DNA of 64,000 nt from Peptostreptococcaceae bacterium (GTDB taxonomy: Bacteria; Bacillota; Clostridia; Peptostreptococcales; Filifactoraceae). The translations under genes and the position numbers were made by a program. The notes beneath the pieces are model-generated. The model did not search any database and had not been told where the DNA came from. It saw nothing but the letters and a program-made list of their open reading frames with translations. Within the stretch, counting starts at the first letter, position 1. Each line of letters opens with the position of its first letter. Shown one piece after another: positions 53,502 through 62,583 of the stretch. The DNA lies in NCBI GenBank assembly GCA_030532905.1, contig JAUNKE010000002.1, forward strand, positions 22,803 to 86,802, read 5' to 3'.

Positions 53502-54128
53502 CTATCGAACTTTCGTACGATGCACTTTAATCTGTAACTGATACACCGCTTTTCGTATTTTACTTTCTTCCTGAAGAGACAAGTCCACGAATCGACATCC
53601 GTATTTTAGAAGCCTTCCCATTTTTTCCCGTCTAAGTATCTTTATATTTGGCTCGAATCCAATCTCCGAAATTTTCGTGTCCACCTTTAAGATTTCTCCG
53701 ACTTCGAAAGTTTCTTTTGCGGTAAAGCCGATACCCCCACTGCTTATGTCCATCATTCTTGCTTCAATGGTTTTTTCTTCTTCATCTCTCTTACATTTTA
53801 TTTCTATGATGCGCGAATAATCGATTTTGATATCTTCTTTCAACTCATCGCTGATATTTCGAAGCGAAAACAAAAAGATTTTATTGCCTTCGATTCTGTC
53901 GACCAACGCACTATAGACTTCTTCGTAATTAACTTTCGATTCAATCCGGATGGTGCCGACCACTTCTTCCTTTTTTATAAAATCCGACACCGAGAAAACC
54001 GAAATCTTTTCTCCGATGTAATCCAGATTTCCAATCGCAATCTTTGAATTGTTACTGCCGAACGCTTCAAAGTTTCTTGACATATCTTCCGTATTATTGT
54101 CAAAAATATTGCTCACATCTCCCTTCAA
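53502..54128 (-). CDS. PilZ-domain protein, YcgR-like, with altered c-di-GMP motif
   Basis: 208 residues from a TTG seven bases after AAAGGG; an earlier TTG (54167) lacks a site, and GTG 54119 or ATG 54083 are alternatives. An N-terminal YcgR-type flagellar brake domain is followed by a PilZ domain with the DISSGGIGF motif. The first Arg of the RxxxR half is replaced (KIDYSRI), so c-di-GMP binding may be weak or lost. First gene of the flagellar operon; YcgR proteins slow the motor through FliG or MotA. Confidence 0.75.
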   Translation of the reverse strand: MKGDVSNIFDNNTEDMSRNFEAFGSNNSKIAIGNLDYIGEKISVFSVSDFIKKEEVVGTIRIESKVNYEEVYSALVDRIEGNKIFLFSLRNISDELKEDIKIDYSRIIEIKCKRDEEEKTIEARMMDISSGGIGFTAKETFEVGEILKVDTKISEIGFEPNIKILRREKMGRLLKYGCRFVDLSLQEESKIRKAVYQLQIKVHRTKVR

Positions 54129-54236
54129 ACAACAACCCTTTGTAGTTATATTTTGATTAGTATTCAAAATGTACTTTTCTATTTCGTAATCATTTTATAA
54201 CTCTTAACTTATAAAAAAATAACCGCGAGGTCCACT

Positions 54237-54267
54237 AAAAATTAGTAACCTGCGATTACTAATTTTT
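54237..54267 (-). terminator. Terminator of mnmG
   Basis: Perfect 12-bp arms AAAAATTAGTAA and TTACTAATTTTT with a seven-base loop, nine bases after the mnmG stop. The arms supply the T run. It separates mnmG from the flagellar operon. Confidence 0.8.
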
Positions 54268-54275
54268 ATAGCCAA

Positions 54276-56177
54276 TTATTCATAATCTTCCATTGTTGGC
54301 GCATTGCTTTTGTTATATGCTTGCAAAAATACGAGAAGCACCGAAATATCCGCCGGCGAAACTCCTGAAATTCGGCTCGCCTGTCCGATATTGATCGGTC
54401 GGACTTCATCCAGCTTTTGTTTTGCTTCCAATCGCAAGCCGGAAATCAGATTATAATCGAAGTCCTTCGGAATTTTTCTTTTCTCCAATTTGTTAAAGGC
54501 TTCGACCTGTTGAATCTGCTTTTTGATATAGCCTTCGTATTTGACTTGAATCTGACATTGTTCTTCCACTTGAAAGTTGAGTGAGCCGTCATATTTGCCG
54601 AGCTCTTTCAGCAAATCGTAACTCGCTTCCGGTCTTTTGAGAAAATCATACAGCGTCATCGTGCGTCCGAGCGGCGCCAAATTTCTTTCTTCCAAAAACT
54701 CATCCGCTTCGGAAGGTTTGATTTTTTCATTTTTAAGACGCTCCATCTCAAGCTCAATTTGCTCTTTCTTCTGAAGAAAAGCCTCATATCTTTCGTCACT
54801 CACCAAACCGATTTCTCTCCCCAGCTGTGTCAATCGAAGATCCGCATTGTCCTGTCGTAGCAAAAGTCGATATTCCGCTCGCGATGTCATCATCCGATAC
54901 GGCTCATTCGTTCCTTTGGTAACCAAATCGTCAATCAACACGCCGATATATGCGGTTGCACGATCCAAAACAATCGGCTCCAAACCGTCGATACTTCGAG
55001 CGGCATTGACGGCAGCCATCAAACCTTGCGCAGCGGCTTCTTCATAACCGCTTGTTCCATTAAACTGACCCGCGCTGTAAAGATTTTCCACCGAAGTGAC
55101 TTTCAGCGACAATTCCAAATGCATCGGGTCGATGCAATCATATTCAATCGCATACGCCGGACGCATCAGCTGCGCATTCTCCAATCCGATTACCGTATGA
55201 TACATTTTTAATTGAACCTCATACGGAAGCGAAGAAGAAAAACCCTGTATATAATATTCTTTCGTGTCCAGCCCTTCCGGCTCCACAAAGAATTGGTGAG
55301 TTGCTTTATCCGGGAATCGAACGACCTTATCTTCAATCGACGGACAGTAGCGCGGCCCTCTTGAATCAATCATACCGCCATACACCGCCGAGCGAGCGAG
55401 ATTTTGTCGAATTACCGAATGGGTATCCTCTCTGGTTCTTGTCAGATAGCATACAACCTGCTCCTTATCCTTAATTTCTTCCGTCATAAAAGAAAAAGGA
55501 ACAATTTTTTCATCACCGTATTGAATTTCCATCTGTGAAAAATCAATACTGTCTCCATGAACTCGCGCCGGAGTTCCGGTTTTGAACTTCCGAAGCGGAA
55601 GCTCCAATTCGTGTAAACTTTTTGAAAGAAATTGCGCACTCGGCTGTCCGAGCGGCCCCGATGGGAAATTGACCTCCCCCATATAGATTCTTCCTTCCAG
55701 AAAAACACCGGTACAAAGAATTACTTTTTTTGCATAGTATTCGCAAAGTTGTAAAGTTCGTACGCCTTTTACCACCCTGTCGTCATGGATAAGCTCCGTC
55801 ACTTCATCCATCACCATCTGTAAATTTTCCTGGTGCTCAAGCACCTTCTTCATTTCTATATGATAAAGATTTTTATCAGCTTGCGCTCTTACCGATTGTA
55901 CCGCCGGCCCTTTGGATGCATTTAATGTTCGCGACTGAATAAATGTCTTGTCGATATTTATTCCCATTTGGCCACCCAAGGCGTCCAATTCGCGAACCAG
56001 TTGGCTCTTGCCTGTCCCACCGATTGCCGGATTGCATGGCATATGTGCAATCGTGTCCAGGCTCAGCGTAATCAGAAGTGTTTTTTTACCAAGTCGAGCC
56101 GATGCCAGCGCAGCCTCACAGCCCGCGTGCCCCGCACCCACGACAATGATATCATAACTTCCCGCGTTGAAATACAT
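54276..56177 (-). CDS. mnmG: tRNA uridine-34 carboxymethylaminomethyl-modifying enzyme MnmG
   Basis: 633 residues, full length. FAD-binding [20 protein letters not shown] (about 10-29), then [20 protein letters not shown], the [20 protein letters not shown] motif and the helical C terminus ending [12 protein letters not shown]. With MnmE it adds the cmnm5 group to uridine 34 of certain tRNAs, using FAD and methylene-THF. It has its own terminator. Confidence 0.97.
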   Translation of the reverse strand: MYFNAGSYDIIVVGAGHAGCEAALASARLGKKTLLITLSLDTIAHMPCNPAIGGTGKSQLVRELDALGGQMGINIDKTFIQSRTLNASKGPAVQSVRAQADKNLYHIEMKKVLEHQENLQMVMDEVTELIHDDRVVKGVRTLQLCEYYAKKVILCTGVFLEGRIYMGEVNFPSGPLGQPSAQFLSKSLHELELPLRKFKTGTPARVHGDSIDFSQMEIQYGDEKIVPFSFMTEEIKDKEQVVCYLTRTREDTHSVIRQNLARSAVYGGMIDSRGPRYCPSIEDKVVRFPDKATHQFFVEPEGLDTKEYYIQGFSSSLPYEVQLKMYHTVIGLENAQLMRPAYAIEYDCIDPMHLELSLKVTSVENLYSAGQFNGTSGYEEAAAQGLMAAVNAARSIDGLEPIVLDRATAYIGVLIDDLVTKGTNEPYRMMTSRAEYRLLLRQDNADLRLTQLGREIGLVSDERYEAFLQKKEQIELEMERLKNEKIKPSEADEFLEERNLAPLGRTMTLYDFLKRPEASYDLLKELGKYDGSLNFQVEEQCQIQVKYEGYIKKQIQQVEAFNKLEKRKIPKDFDYNLISGLRLEAKQKLDEVRPINIGQASRISGVSPADISVLLVFLQAYNKSNAPTMEDYE

Positions 56178-56917
56178 ATTTACTCTTTCTATCGATACTT
56201 TTTAAGAAGATTTCTTAAATCAAAATTCATTTTTTATTGTTTCACAAGATTAGTATACCACATTTTTCGCTTTCGTCAACATATTTTTTTACAATTTGTA
56301 ACTTTTATTTTTGAAGTTCGTAATTCCGTTATCGTAACCGTTACGACTGTTTCACAGTTGAGTTTTACTGTTTACAACCATTCCAAAGAATTTTATGACA
56401 GTTACAAAATCATTATTCTCGGAGAAAACTTTCGTGGAACATTTTTTTCTTGAAATTTTTTTCGAGAAATTCGTTTCCAATTTTGAATTTCATTTTTCGT
56501 TTCATCCGGCGCGGTTGACATCCCATTTGAATTAAAAGTTTTTGCCGATATTACTCTTGAAACTCGTCATTATTCCCAATTACGAATTAAAAAGCTCATT
56601 GCTATCAATCTTGTTTACAAACTTCGATTGCTGTTACAGTCTTTTCTACCCTATACATATCTCTTCGTTTTCGAATCGACCTTCCGGTCTCGAATGAAAA
56701 GCTGTGTTTTCTTAGCGCGATTCTTTCTATCCGTTTCCAAATAAAATTCTCGATTTACTTTTTCTCTACCCCGCAAAATCCTGCTCGATTTTAATTCACA
56801 AATTGCTTTTGCTTAATTTCTTGACATTTCCTCTCGGTAACTGTACTATATACATAGCACACAAAAAATCTTTCTCAATAATATTTCGATATGAAATAAA
56901 AATTCCTTATATTTTTC
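56178..56917. other. Long AT-rich gap without a supported gene
   Basis: No frame with a ribosome site and no RNA gene is recognised. It contains an inverted repeat CGTAACCGTTACG near 56332 and several poly-T tracts but no clear promoter for either flanking gene. Confidence 0.45.
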
Positions 56918-57195
56918 TATATAATAGGAAGCTTTTTTGCAAAGTAATTTTTTATTATTACCATAGCGATTTCTTAGTCCTATAATAAGGAAGCTTTTTT
57001 ATAAAGATTGTGTGCATCTCATAATAATATGTTTTCGAGTCCTTCTCAATAGAAGTTGTTCTCAAAACATTTTTAATATGAATTTATGACGAATGTTTTG
57101 CCCTATATAAAAGGAAGTTTTTGCGAAAGATATTTTCACATACTGCATGGAAAATATTTTCATTTCCTATATAATGGAAACTTTTGAAAATGCGT
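56918..57195. repeat. Degenerate array of about 62-bp period, CRISPR-like in spacing
   Basis: Five related blocks of about 26-28 bases begin at 56918, 56980, 57042, 57103 and 57167: CTATATAATAGGAAGCTTTT, CTATAATAAGGAAGCTTTTT, CTTCTCAATAGAAGTTGTTC, CTATATAAAAGGAAGTTTTT and CTATATAATGGAAACTTTTG. Spacing is close to 62 throughout, with unrelated sequence of about 34 bases between blocks. Dimensions fit a decayed CRISPR array, but the repeats differ strongly from one another and no cas gene is present. Confidence 0.5.
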
Positions 57196-57479
57196 TGTCC
57201 CTATAAGTCGTTTTAAGATTCGGCTTCAAGCCGTAACGAAAAAATGGACAAAAAATTTGCAAGCTACTGCTTGCAACAAATTTTCTACAACCAAACATTC
57301 TTATTATAACCATATTATCGATTCTCAAACAATAAAATTTGATTTGTATTTTTATTTTTACCCCGTATCGTTATAAAGTGGTGAGAGCAAAGAGTTCAGC
57401 ACAAAAAACTTTTGAGAACGATAAAAATATGCGGATATTCGACGAAAGAAATGATGAACGATACAAAGAAAGGATATTT

Positions 57480-58283
57480 ATGATCAGATGTAACAATATC
57501 AGCAAAGAGTTTGAGCGACAAATTCCCAGAGAGAAGAAAAAAACGGGTTTTTCGCTGTTTGGAAAAAAGGGAAAGACCAAAGAGAATTTTTATGCGATAC
57601 AAAATATCGGATTTGAAGCCAAAGACGGCGAGATTCTCGGGATATTGGGTCCCAACGGCGCCGGAAAAACAACCCTGCTCCGAATTTTGAGCAATGTGAT
57701 GACCGCAAGCGGCGGCGAGGTGGAGATTTCAACCAAAGAAAATCTCATCGCGCAAGATTCGCAGACCGCGCGCCGAAACATCGGCTATCTTTCCGCCAAC
57801 ACGAAACTGTTTAAGCACATCACTCCTAGAGAGTTGATGCAGATGGTTGGAAAATTGTACGGCTATGAAGAATCGCAAATCGACGAGCGCTCCGAGGAAA
57901 TCATAAAGCTTTTGGATATGAGTGCTTTTGCAGATAATAAAATCGACAAACTTTCGACCGGTCAGATGCAGCGCTCCAATATCGCTCGCTGCCTGATGCA
58001 TGACCCGCTGAACTATATTTTTGACGAGCCGACTTTGGGACTGGATGTCATCGCCAGCCGCGCCATCATCGAATTTATGAAAAACGAGCGCAACCGCGGC
58101 AAAGCCATTCTGTATTCGACTCATTATATGGAAGAGGCGGAATATCTCTGCGACAAAATATTGATGATTCATCAAGGAAAAATCATCTCATACGGAACAC
58201 CGGATGAAATCAAAGCACTTTCCGACACAAGCAATCTTCGTGATGCATTCATAGTTTTATCCGAGAAAAGCGAGGAGGCATAA
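57480..58283 (+). CDS. ABC transporter ATP-binding protein, NatA type
   Basis: 267 residues from the ATG after AAAGGATATTT; an in-frame extension of 47 codons lacks a site. Walker A GPNGAGKTT (about 61-69), signature LSTGQMQR (about 160), Walker B NYIFDEPTLGLDV (about 178) and switch His in YSTHYMEEA. The layout is like NatA, the ATPase of a sodium exporter. Its stop overlaps the next start by one base (TAATG). Confidence 0.87.
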   Translation: MIRCNNISKEFERQIPREKKKTGFSLFGKKGKTKENFYAIQNIGFEAKDGEILGILGPNGAGKTTLLRILSNVMTASGGEVEISTKENLIAQDSQTARRNIGYLSANTKLFKHITPRELMQMVGKLYGYEESQIDERSEEIIKLLDMSAFADNKIDKLSTGQMQRSNIARCLMHDPLNYIFDEPTLGLDVIASRAIIEFMKNERNRGKAILYSTHYMEEAEYLCDKILMIHQGKIISYGTPDEIKALSDTSNLRDAFIVLSEKSEEA

Positions 58284-60505
58284 TGAACAAAAGAACAATC
58301 CTGACATTATACAAAAACGAAATGCTCGCCATTTTGCGTGATAAAAAGACGGTTTTTATGAATATTTTCATTCCCGTCATTCTCTATCCGCTGATTACGA
58401 TTTTGGCATCGCAAATCATGATGTCCGTACAGAGCTCGCTCAATGAGCAGACCTATCAAATCGCAATTGTTGCGGACAAAAAAGTAACTGCGACTTTTAA
58501 GGACATTCTTTCCGCTACGATGGCGGACGAAAAAACGGATTCTTCATCTAATAAAAAAGAAGATAGCAAGAAGGATTCCAAAATCGAAAATAAAAAAGAT
58601 ATCGTGCCGGGCGAAATGCCTTCGCAGATGGCAATGAATTCCGATGAACTTCATATTGAGATTGTCGATTCCGAAAATCCGAGCCAAGATTTGAAAGACA
58701 AAAATATCGATGCCTATATCGAAGTAAAAAATTCGAGCGGCGAAAATCCGATTTACAAAATCAATTTCGTTTCCTCCAATGTCAATTCGAGCACCGTATC
58801 CGATTATATACAGGAACGATTGGGCGATTATAAAGAAGAACTTCGAATCGAAAAGTTGCAGGAGCTCGGTGTGGAATATGACAAAATTTGGAATCTCATC
58901 GACATCGAGGAAGTCAACCATGCCACCAAAGAGCAATCCATCGGCAGCGTGCTCGGCGGAATCATCCCGCTTCTTCTTATTATGGGATTGGTCAACGGGG
59001 CATCGCACACCGCCATCGACACAACCGCCGGCGAAAAAGAGCGCGGTACGCTGGAAACCACTTTTTCATTCCCGGTCACTCGTAAAGAAATCATTACCGG
59101 CAAATTTTCAGCCGTAGCGACAATGGCAAGCATATCCGTTTTGCTCAATTTCCTTTCCATCGGACTGATGGGCGCCTACATGTATTCGCTCGTCAATATG
59201 ATGGCGCCGGACAAGTCGGCTATGCAAATCAATTTGACAAGCTTCCTGCCCGCTGTACTCATTATGTTTTTGTGCGTCGTGCTGTTCGCGATTTTTATAT
59301 CCGCGATCACTTTGGCAATTTTTTCAAGCGCACAAAATCCGAAAGAAGCGGGGCTGTATGCGACGCCGATTATGCTGATTACCATCTTGGTTTCCTATAT
59401 CGGATTCATACCGAATCTTGACCTGAGCCTATATACCGCGGTCATTCCAATCGTCAATGTCGTTCTGCTCATAAAATCGATTCTGATTTTTGAATACGAC
59501 ATCGCACTGATCGGCATCGTACTTGCCAGCAATATGGCATTCGGATTTCTCTCCGTCGCGCTGATGTATAAAATGTTTGAGCGCGAGGACATTCTCTTCG
59601 GCGAGGACAGCAAGTTCTTCCGAATCTTCGAATCCAGAGACAATATCAAAGCCGGCGGATTGCCGACAATCAGCGAAGCCGTCTTCTTGCTCACCATCGG
59701 CTTTATGGCGCTGATTTTCGTAGGCTCCTTCTTCCAATTAAAATTCGGATTTTGGGGACTGCTCAGCATCCAAATAAGCATACTCGCTTTGGCAATCGGC
59801 TACGCACTCTATGCAAAATTTGACATCAAAAAGATGTTCCCCGTCAAAATGCCGCGTTTCGCACATGTGGTCGGCTCCATCTTTTTGTGGCTCGGTACCT
59901 TGTTCTTCGTGATATTGATTTCGGCGGGACTGCAAAAAATCTTTCCGGAGAGTTTTGAATCCATCGAAATGATTGAAGAATTGTTCCGAGGTAAAAGTCT
60001 TCTGTCTTTAATAATCGTTGTCGCGATTGCACCGGCAATCTGTGAAGAAGTTTTCTTCCGCGGTTTTATGTACTCTGCATTTCGTCAAAAAATGCGACCG
60101 TATATCGCCATGCTCATCGTTTCGGTTTTCTTTGGAATCTACCACATGAGCTTAATCAAATTCTTTACAACCGCCATTTTGGGATTTGCGCTCAACTATT
60201 CGATGCACAAATCCGGCAGCATATTGACATCGAGCCTGATGCATTTCTTGAACAACAGCGTCTCCGTTTTGCTGCTATATTATCAGGACAAATTGATGAA
60301 GACTCTCCAAATGCCGCAGCAGGATATGTCTCCGGAAATGATCGAGGCACAACTGATGGCGCAAACCAATCCGGCGATGATTATCATTTCGATTATAATC
60401 GCACTGGTATTTATTCTGAGCTTCGTCGGCGCCGGCGTGATACTGCTCAACCTTCAACCGAAAAAGGCACTTGCTCGACCAACGGACGAAAACGCTCAAT
60501 CATAA
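58283..60505 (+). CDS. NatB-like ABC permease fused to a CPBP intramembrane protease
   Basis: 740 residues. An N-terminal ABC-2 permease (about 1-400) has the first helix at 25-45. A large extracytoplasmic domain (about 50-225) carries a Lys/Asp/Ser-rich insert. Helices follow from about 230. The C-terminal 250 residues form a CPBP (CAAX-protease-type) domain with EEVFFRG (EExxxR; Glu pair about 590), YHMS and HFLNNSV metal-ligand motifs. The fusion suggests coupling of export to membrane proteolysis or immunity. NatB exports sodium in Bacillus; the substrate here is unproved. Confidence 0.83.
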   Translation: MNKRTILTLYKNEMLAILRDKKTVFMNIFIPVILYPLITILASQIMMSVQSSLNEQTYQIAIVADKKVTATFKDILSATMADEKTDSSSNKKEDSKKDSKIENKKDIVPGEMPSQMAMNSDELHIEIVDSENPSQDLKDKNIDAYIEVKNSSGENPIYKINFVSSNVNSSTVSDYIQERLGDYKEELRIEKLQELGVEYDKIWNLIDIEEVNHATKEQSIGSVLGGIIPLLLIMGLVNGASHTAIDTTAGEKERGTLETTFSFPVTRKEIITGKFSAVATMASISVLLNFLSIGLMGAYMYSLVNMMAPDKSAMQINLTSFLPAVLIMFLCVVLFAIFISAITLAIFSSAQNPKEAGLYATPIMLITILVSYIGFIPNLDLSLYTAVIPIVNVVLLIKSILIFEYDIALIGIVLASNMAFGFLSVALMYKMFEREDILFGEDSKFFRIFESRDNIKAGGLPTISEAVFLLTIGFMALIFVGSFFQLKFGFWGLLSIQISILALAIGYALYAKFDIKKMFPVKMPRFAHVVGSIFLWLGTLFFVILISAGLQKIFPESFESIEMIEELFRGKSLLSLIIVVAIAPAICEEVFFRGFMYSAFRQKMRPYIAMLIVSVFFGIYHMSLIKFFTTAILGFALNYSMHKSGSILTSSLMHFLNNSVSVLLLYYQDKLMKTLQMPQQDMSPEMIEAQLMAQTNPAMIIISIIIALVFILSFVGAGVILLNLQPKKALARPTDENAQS

Positions 60506-60519
60506 GGCAACAGTTATAA

Positions 60520-60683
60520 TTTTATGCTAATACCTAATACACTACAGAAAAATTATTCTTTTTCCGTTCCTATGGAACGGCGGAACGGTGGGGTCACCGC
60601 TCCCTACAAGGTGAAAAACAAATAACAGTTATTCAAAATACAAATTGTTGATAACTCTGTTTTTTTGATAGGTTTTAGTATTA
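60520..60683. mobile_element. MITE-like element, copy B (inverted)
   Basis: Reverse-oriented copy of the element at 29288-29450, about 164 bp with few differences. It carries the same terminal repeats and central hairpins; one arm has a G in place of A, which still pairs as G-U on the strand of copy A. It lies 14 bases after the NatB-CPBP stop codon. Confidence 0.75.
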
Positions 60684-60688
60684 CAATT

Positions 60689-60722
60689 GAAAGGACAGCC
60701 CGAGATGGACTGTCCTTTTTGT
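60689..60722. terminator. Terminator shared by natAB and the stalk-domain gene
   Basis: Arms AAAGGACAG and CTGTCCTTT around a loop of about 11 bases, followed by TTTTTGTT on the plus strand. It lies between converging genes and just beyond the MITE-like copy. Confidence 0.75.
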
Positions 60723-60736
60723 TATTTATGATGATG

Positions 60737-62218
60737 TTATTTTTCAATTGAAACGGTTTTTGTCGCCGCATCCCATGTCAGACTTGCTTGCAATCCGATT
60801 CCCGAGAATGCTTTTTGAATATCTCTAAGCGGTAGCAATACGCGACCGTCTTTCGAAATAACCTCTCCGGAAAGAGCCACTTTTTGACCGTTAACCGTCA
60901 TCATTTTTTGTCCAAGTGTCAACTGTACTTTTCCTGTTCCCTGATAGATGAAAGTTGCGGTCTTTGTTTTTTGGTCATATTTTACTTCCACGCCCAGCAA
61001 TTCGGAAATCACTCGCGCCGGCAATACGGTACGACCTTGATGAACTATCGGTGCCACATCCATCATTTTTTGACTTGGTGCTCCATTTGCCATCACGGTG
61101 TAAGCTTTTTTACCGATAGTAAGTTTGGTTGAAATCTTGTTGCTGACATTCGGAGTCAAAGGTTGTTGTGCTTGCGGCACTTTGTTGTCCTTTATTTCTT
61201 CCTTCTTCTTGTCGTCCTGCTTATTCTTGTCGTCTTTTTTATCATCTTTCTTATCATCCTTAGAGCCGCCTGAAGGACCATCCGGTCTTACCGGTGAACG
61301 ATGACTTCCACCGCCGGTGCTTCCGCCTCCACCGGAGCCACCACCCTTATCATCTTTTTTCTCCGCTTCTCTGGTTACTTGAAGCTCATAGAATTTCTCC
61401 GTATTATCCAATAATCTCACTTTCAGGAAAACGGAAACCGTCTTGCCCTCTTCCAAATCTTGTTTTCGGGTATCCTTTGTAAAAGCCTTATCCGAGAACA
61501 TTGCAATATCTCCCAGTTCTTTCCCTTCAAAGTCCTTGCTGTCCGCCTCAAGACTCAAATTCGCTTTTTTCGTCTTGATGGCAACGACTTTCGGATTCTC
61601 CTTGGTTGCATCCGCCGCCTTCAAATCGATTTCGACACCTAAAACGCTTAGTTTCTCTTCTTTTTTGTCGTCATCTTTTGCTTTTTCTCTCTCAAAAATC
61701 ACTTTATAATAGACTTCATCGTCTTTTACATCGTCCTTGTCTTCCTCCGTCTTGATGAAAACTTCCGCTGTTTTTCCCGCTTCTGCCGGAATCATAATCT
61801 TTCTATCTTTTTCCTGTTCTTCTTTGTCCAATTCTTTTTCAAAAGCTGCATCTTTATAAACAGTTAGTTTGTAGCCGGCTTTGGCTTTAACATTCGAAGA
61901 TGTAAATTCCTTTTCTCCATCACTTTTAACTTTAAATGTAATAATTTTCGGCTTTGCCTTATCCGTTCCGACAGTATCTCCCGAAAGCATCGATTTTAGA
62001 ATCGGCTTCCCGAATATGTCCGCAATTTTTTCATCCGCATTTTCTTCCGCTGCCGGTAAAATCGGTTGGTTCAAATCATTCTGCAATACGCCTATAAGAT
62101 AATTTTCTTCAAATAAGGAATTTCTCTGCGCAAAGGCGGTTATACTTCCCGTCTGGATTGTCATCATCGTCATAATACCTGCTGTTGTCAATGCTAGAGT
62201 TTTTTTGATTCTGTTCAT
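60737..62218 (-). CDS. Secreted protein with charged linker and copper-amine-oxidase-type stalk domain
   Basis: 493 residues. Signal peptide (about 1-30, ending ITAFA). Two beta repeats (about 90-290) share the pattern KxxxITFKVKSDGEKEFTSS and VFxKxxxxD. A Gly-Ser/Lys-Asp linker (about 290-350; KKDDKKDDKK) precedes a C-terminal stalk domain with VLPARVISELLGVEVKYD and GRVLLPLRDIQKAFSGIG. Stalk domains are extracellular modules. Start after AAGGAGAGAGTGA. Role unknown; probably cell-surface. Confidence 0.8.
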   Translation of the reverse strand: MNRIKKTLALTTAGIMTMMTIQTGSITAFAQRNSLFEENYLIGVLQNDLNQPILPAAEENADEKIADIFGKPILKSMLSGDTVGTDKAKPKIITFKVKSDGEKEFTSSNVKAKAGYKLTVYKDAAFEKELDKEEQEKDRKIMIPAEAGKTAEVFIKTEEDKDDVKDDEVYYKVIFEREKAKDDDKKEEKLSVLGVEIDLKAADATKENPKVVAIKTKKANLSLEADSKDFEGKELGDIAMFSDKAFTKDTRKQDLEEGKTVSVFLKVRLLDNTEKFYELQVTREAEKKDDKGGGSGGGGSTGGGSHRSPVRPDGPSGGSKDDKKDDKKDDKNKQDDKKKEEIKDNKVPQAQQPLTPNVSNKISTKLTIGKKAYTVMANGAPSQKMMDVAPIVHQGRTVLPARVISELLGVEVKYDQKTKTATFIYQGTGKVQLTLGQKMMTVNGQKVALSGEVISKDGRVLLPLRDIQKAFSGIGLQASLTWDAATKTVSIEK

Positions 62219-62229
62219 TTCACTCTCTC

Positions 62230-62311
62230 CTTTTTATAAATAGATTGGTGACCTTTTTCTTCTCATCCCTCTTTTATAAATTGATTGGTGATCTTCCTTC
62301 TTCTCATCCCT
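62230..62311. repeat. Tandem 41-bp duplication upstream of the stalk-domain gene
   Basis: Two units of 41 bases, 62230-62270 and 62271-62311, share CTTTTTATAAAT-GATTGGTGA and end TTCTTCTCATCCCT, with a few differences. It lies in the untranslated leader, directly before the ribosome site region. Confidence 0.8.
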
Positions 62312-62442
62312 CTACGCCTAATAGATTAACATAAACTTTCGGGGATTTTTTCAAAATTGATGTAAGATATATGTATGATTTATGCAAATCTTTTGTGTGA
62401 ATTGTTTCGTTTAGATTACCATTTATTTTCTTTTTGATGACG

Positions 62443-62475
62443 CAAAAAAACAAACAACTTGCGAAAACAAGTTGT
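62443..62475 (-). terminator. Terminator of the AlkZ-like gene
   Basis: Perfect arms ACAACTTG and CAAGTTGT with a six-base loop, followed by TTGTTTTTTT on the minus strand. About 110 bp beyond the AlkZ-like gene stop. Confidence 0.8.
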
Positions 62476-62583
62476 CGTATGAATTACAGAAGTTCGAGAT
62501 AAAAAACGGATGGTCAATTTCAATTTGTAAAAAGAATTTAGGACTCGAAAGTACGATTCAAATTTAATCGAAAAAAGATTCCC

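Noticed and set aside
57200-57300. Hairpins CGGCTTCAAGCCG and TTTGCAAGC-GCTTGCAACAAA upstream of natA
   Set aside because: Short stems without a T run or riboswitch-like core; not enough for a regulatory call.
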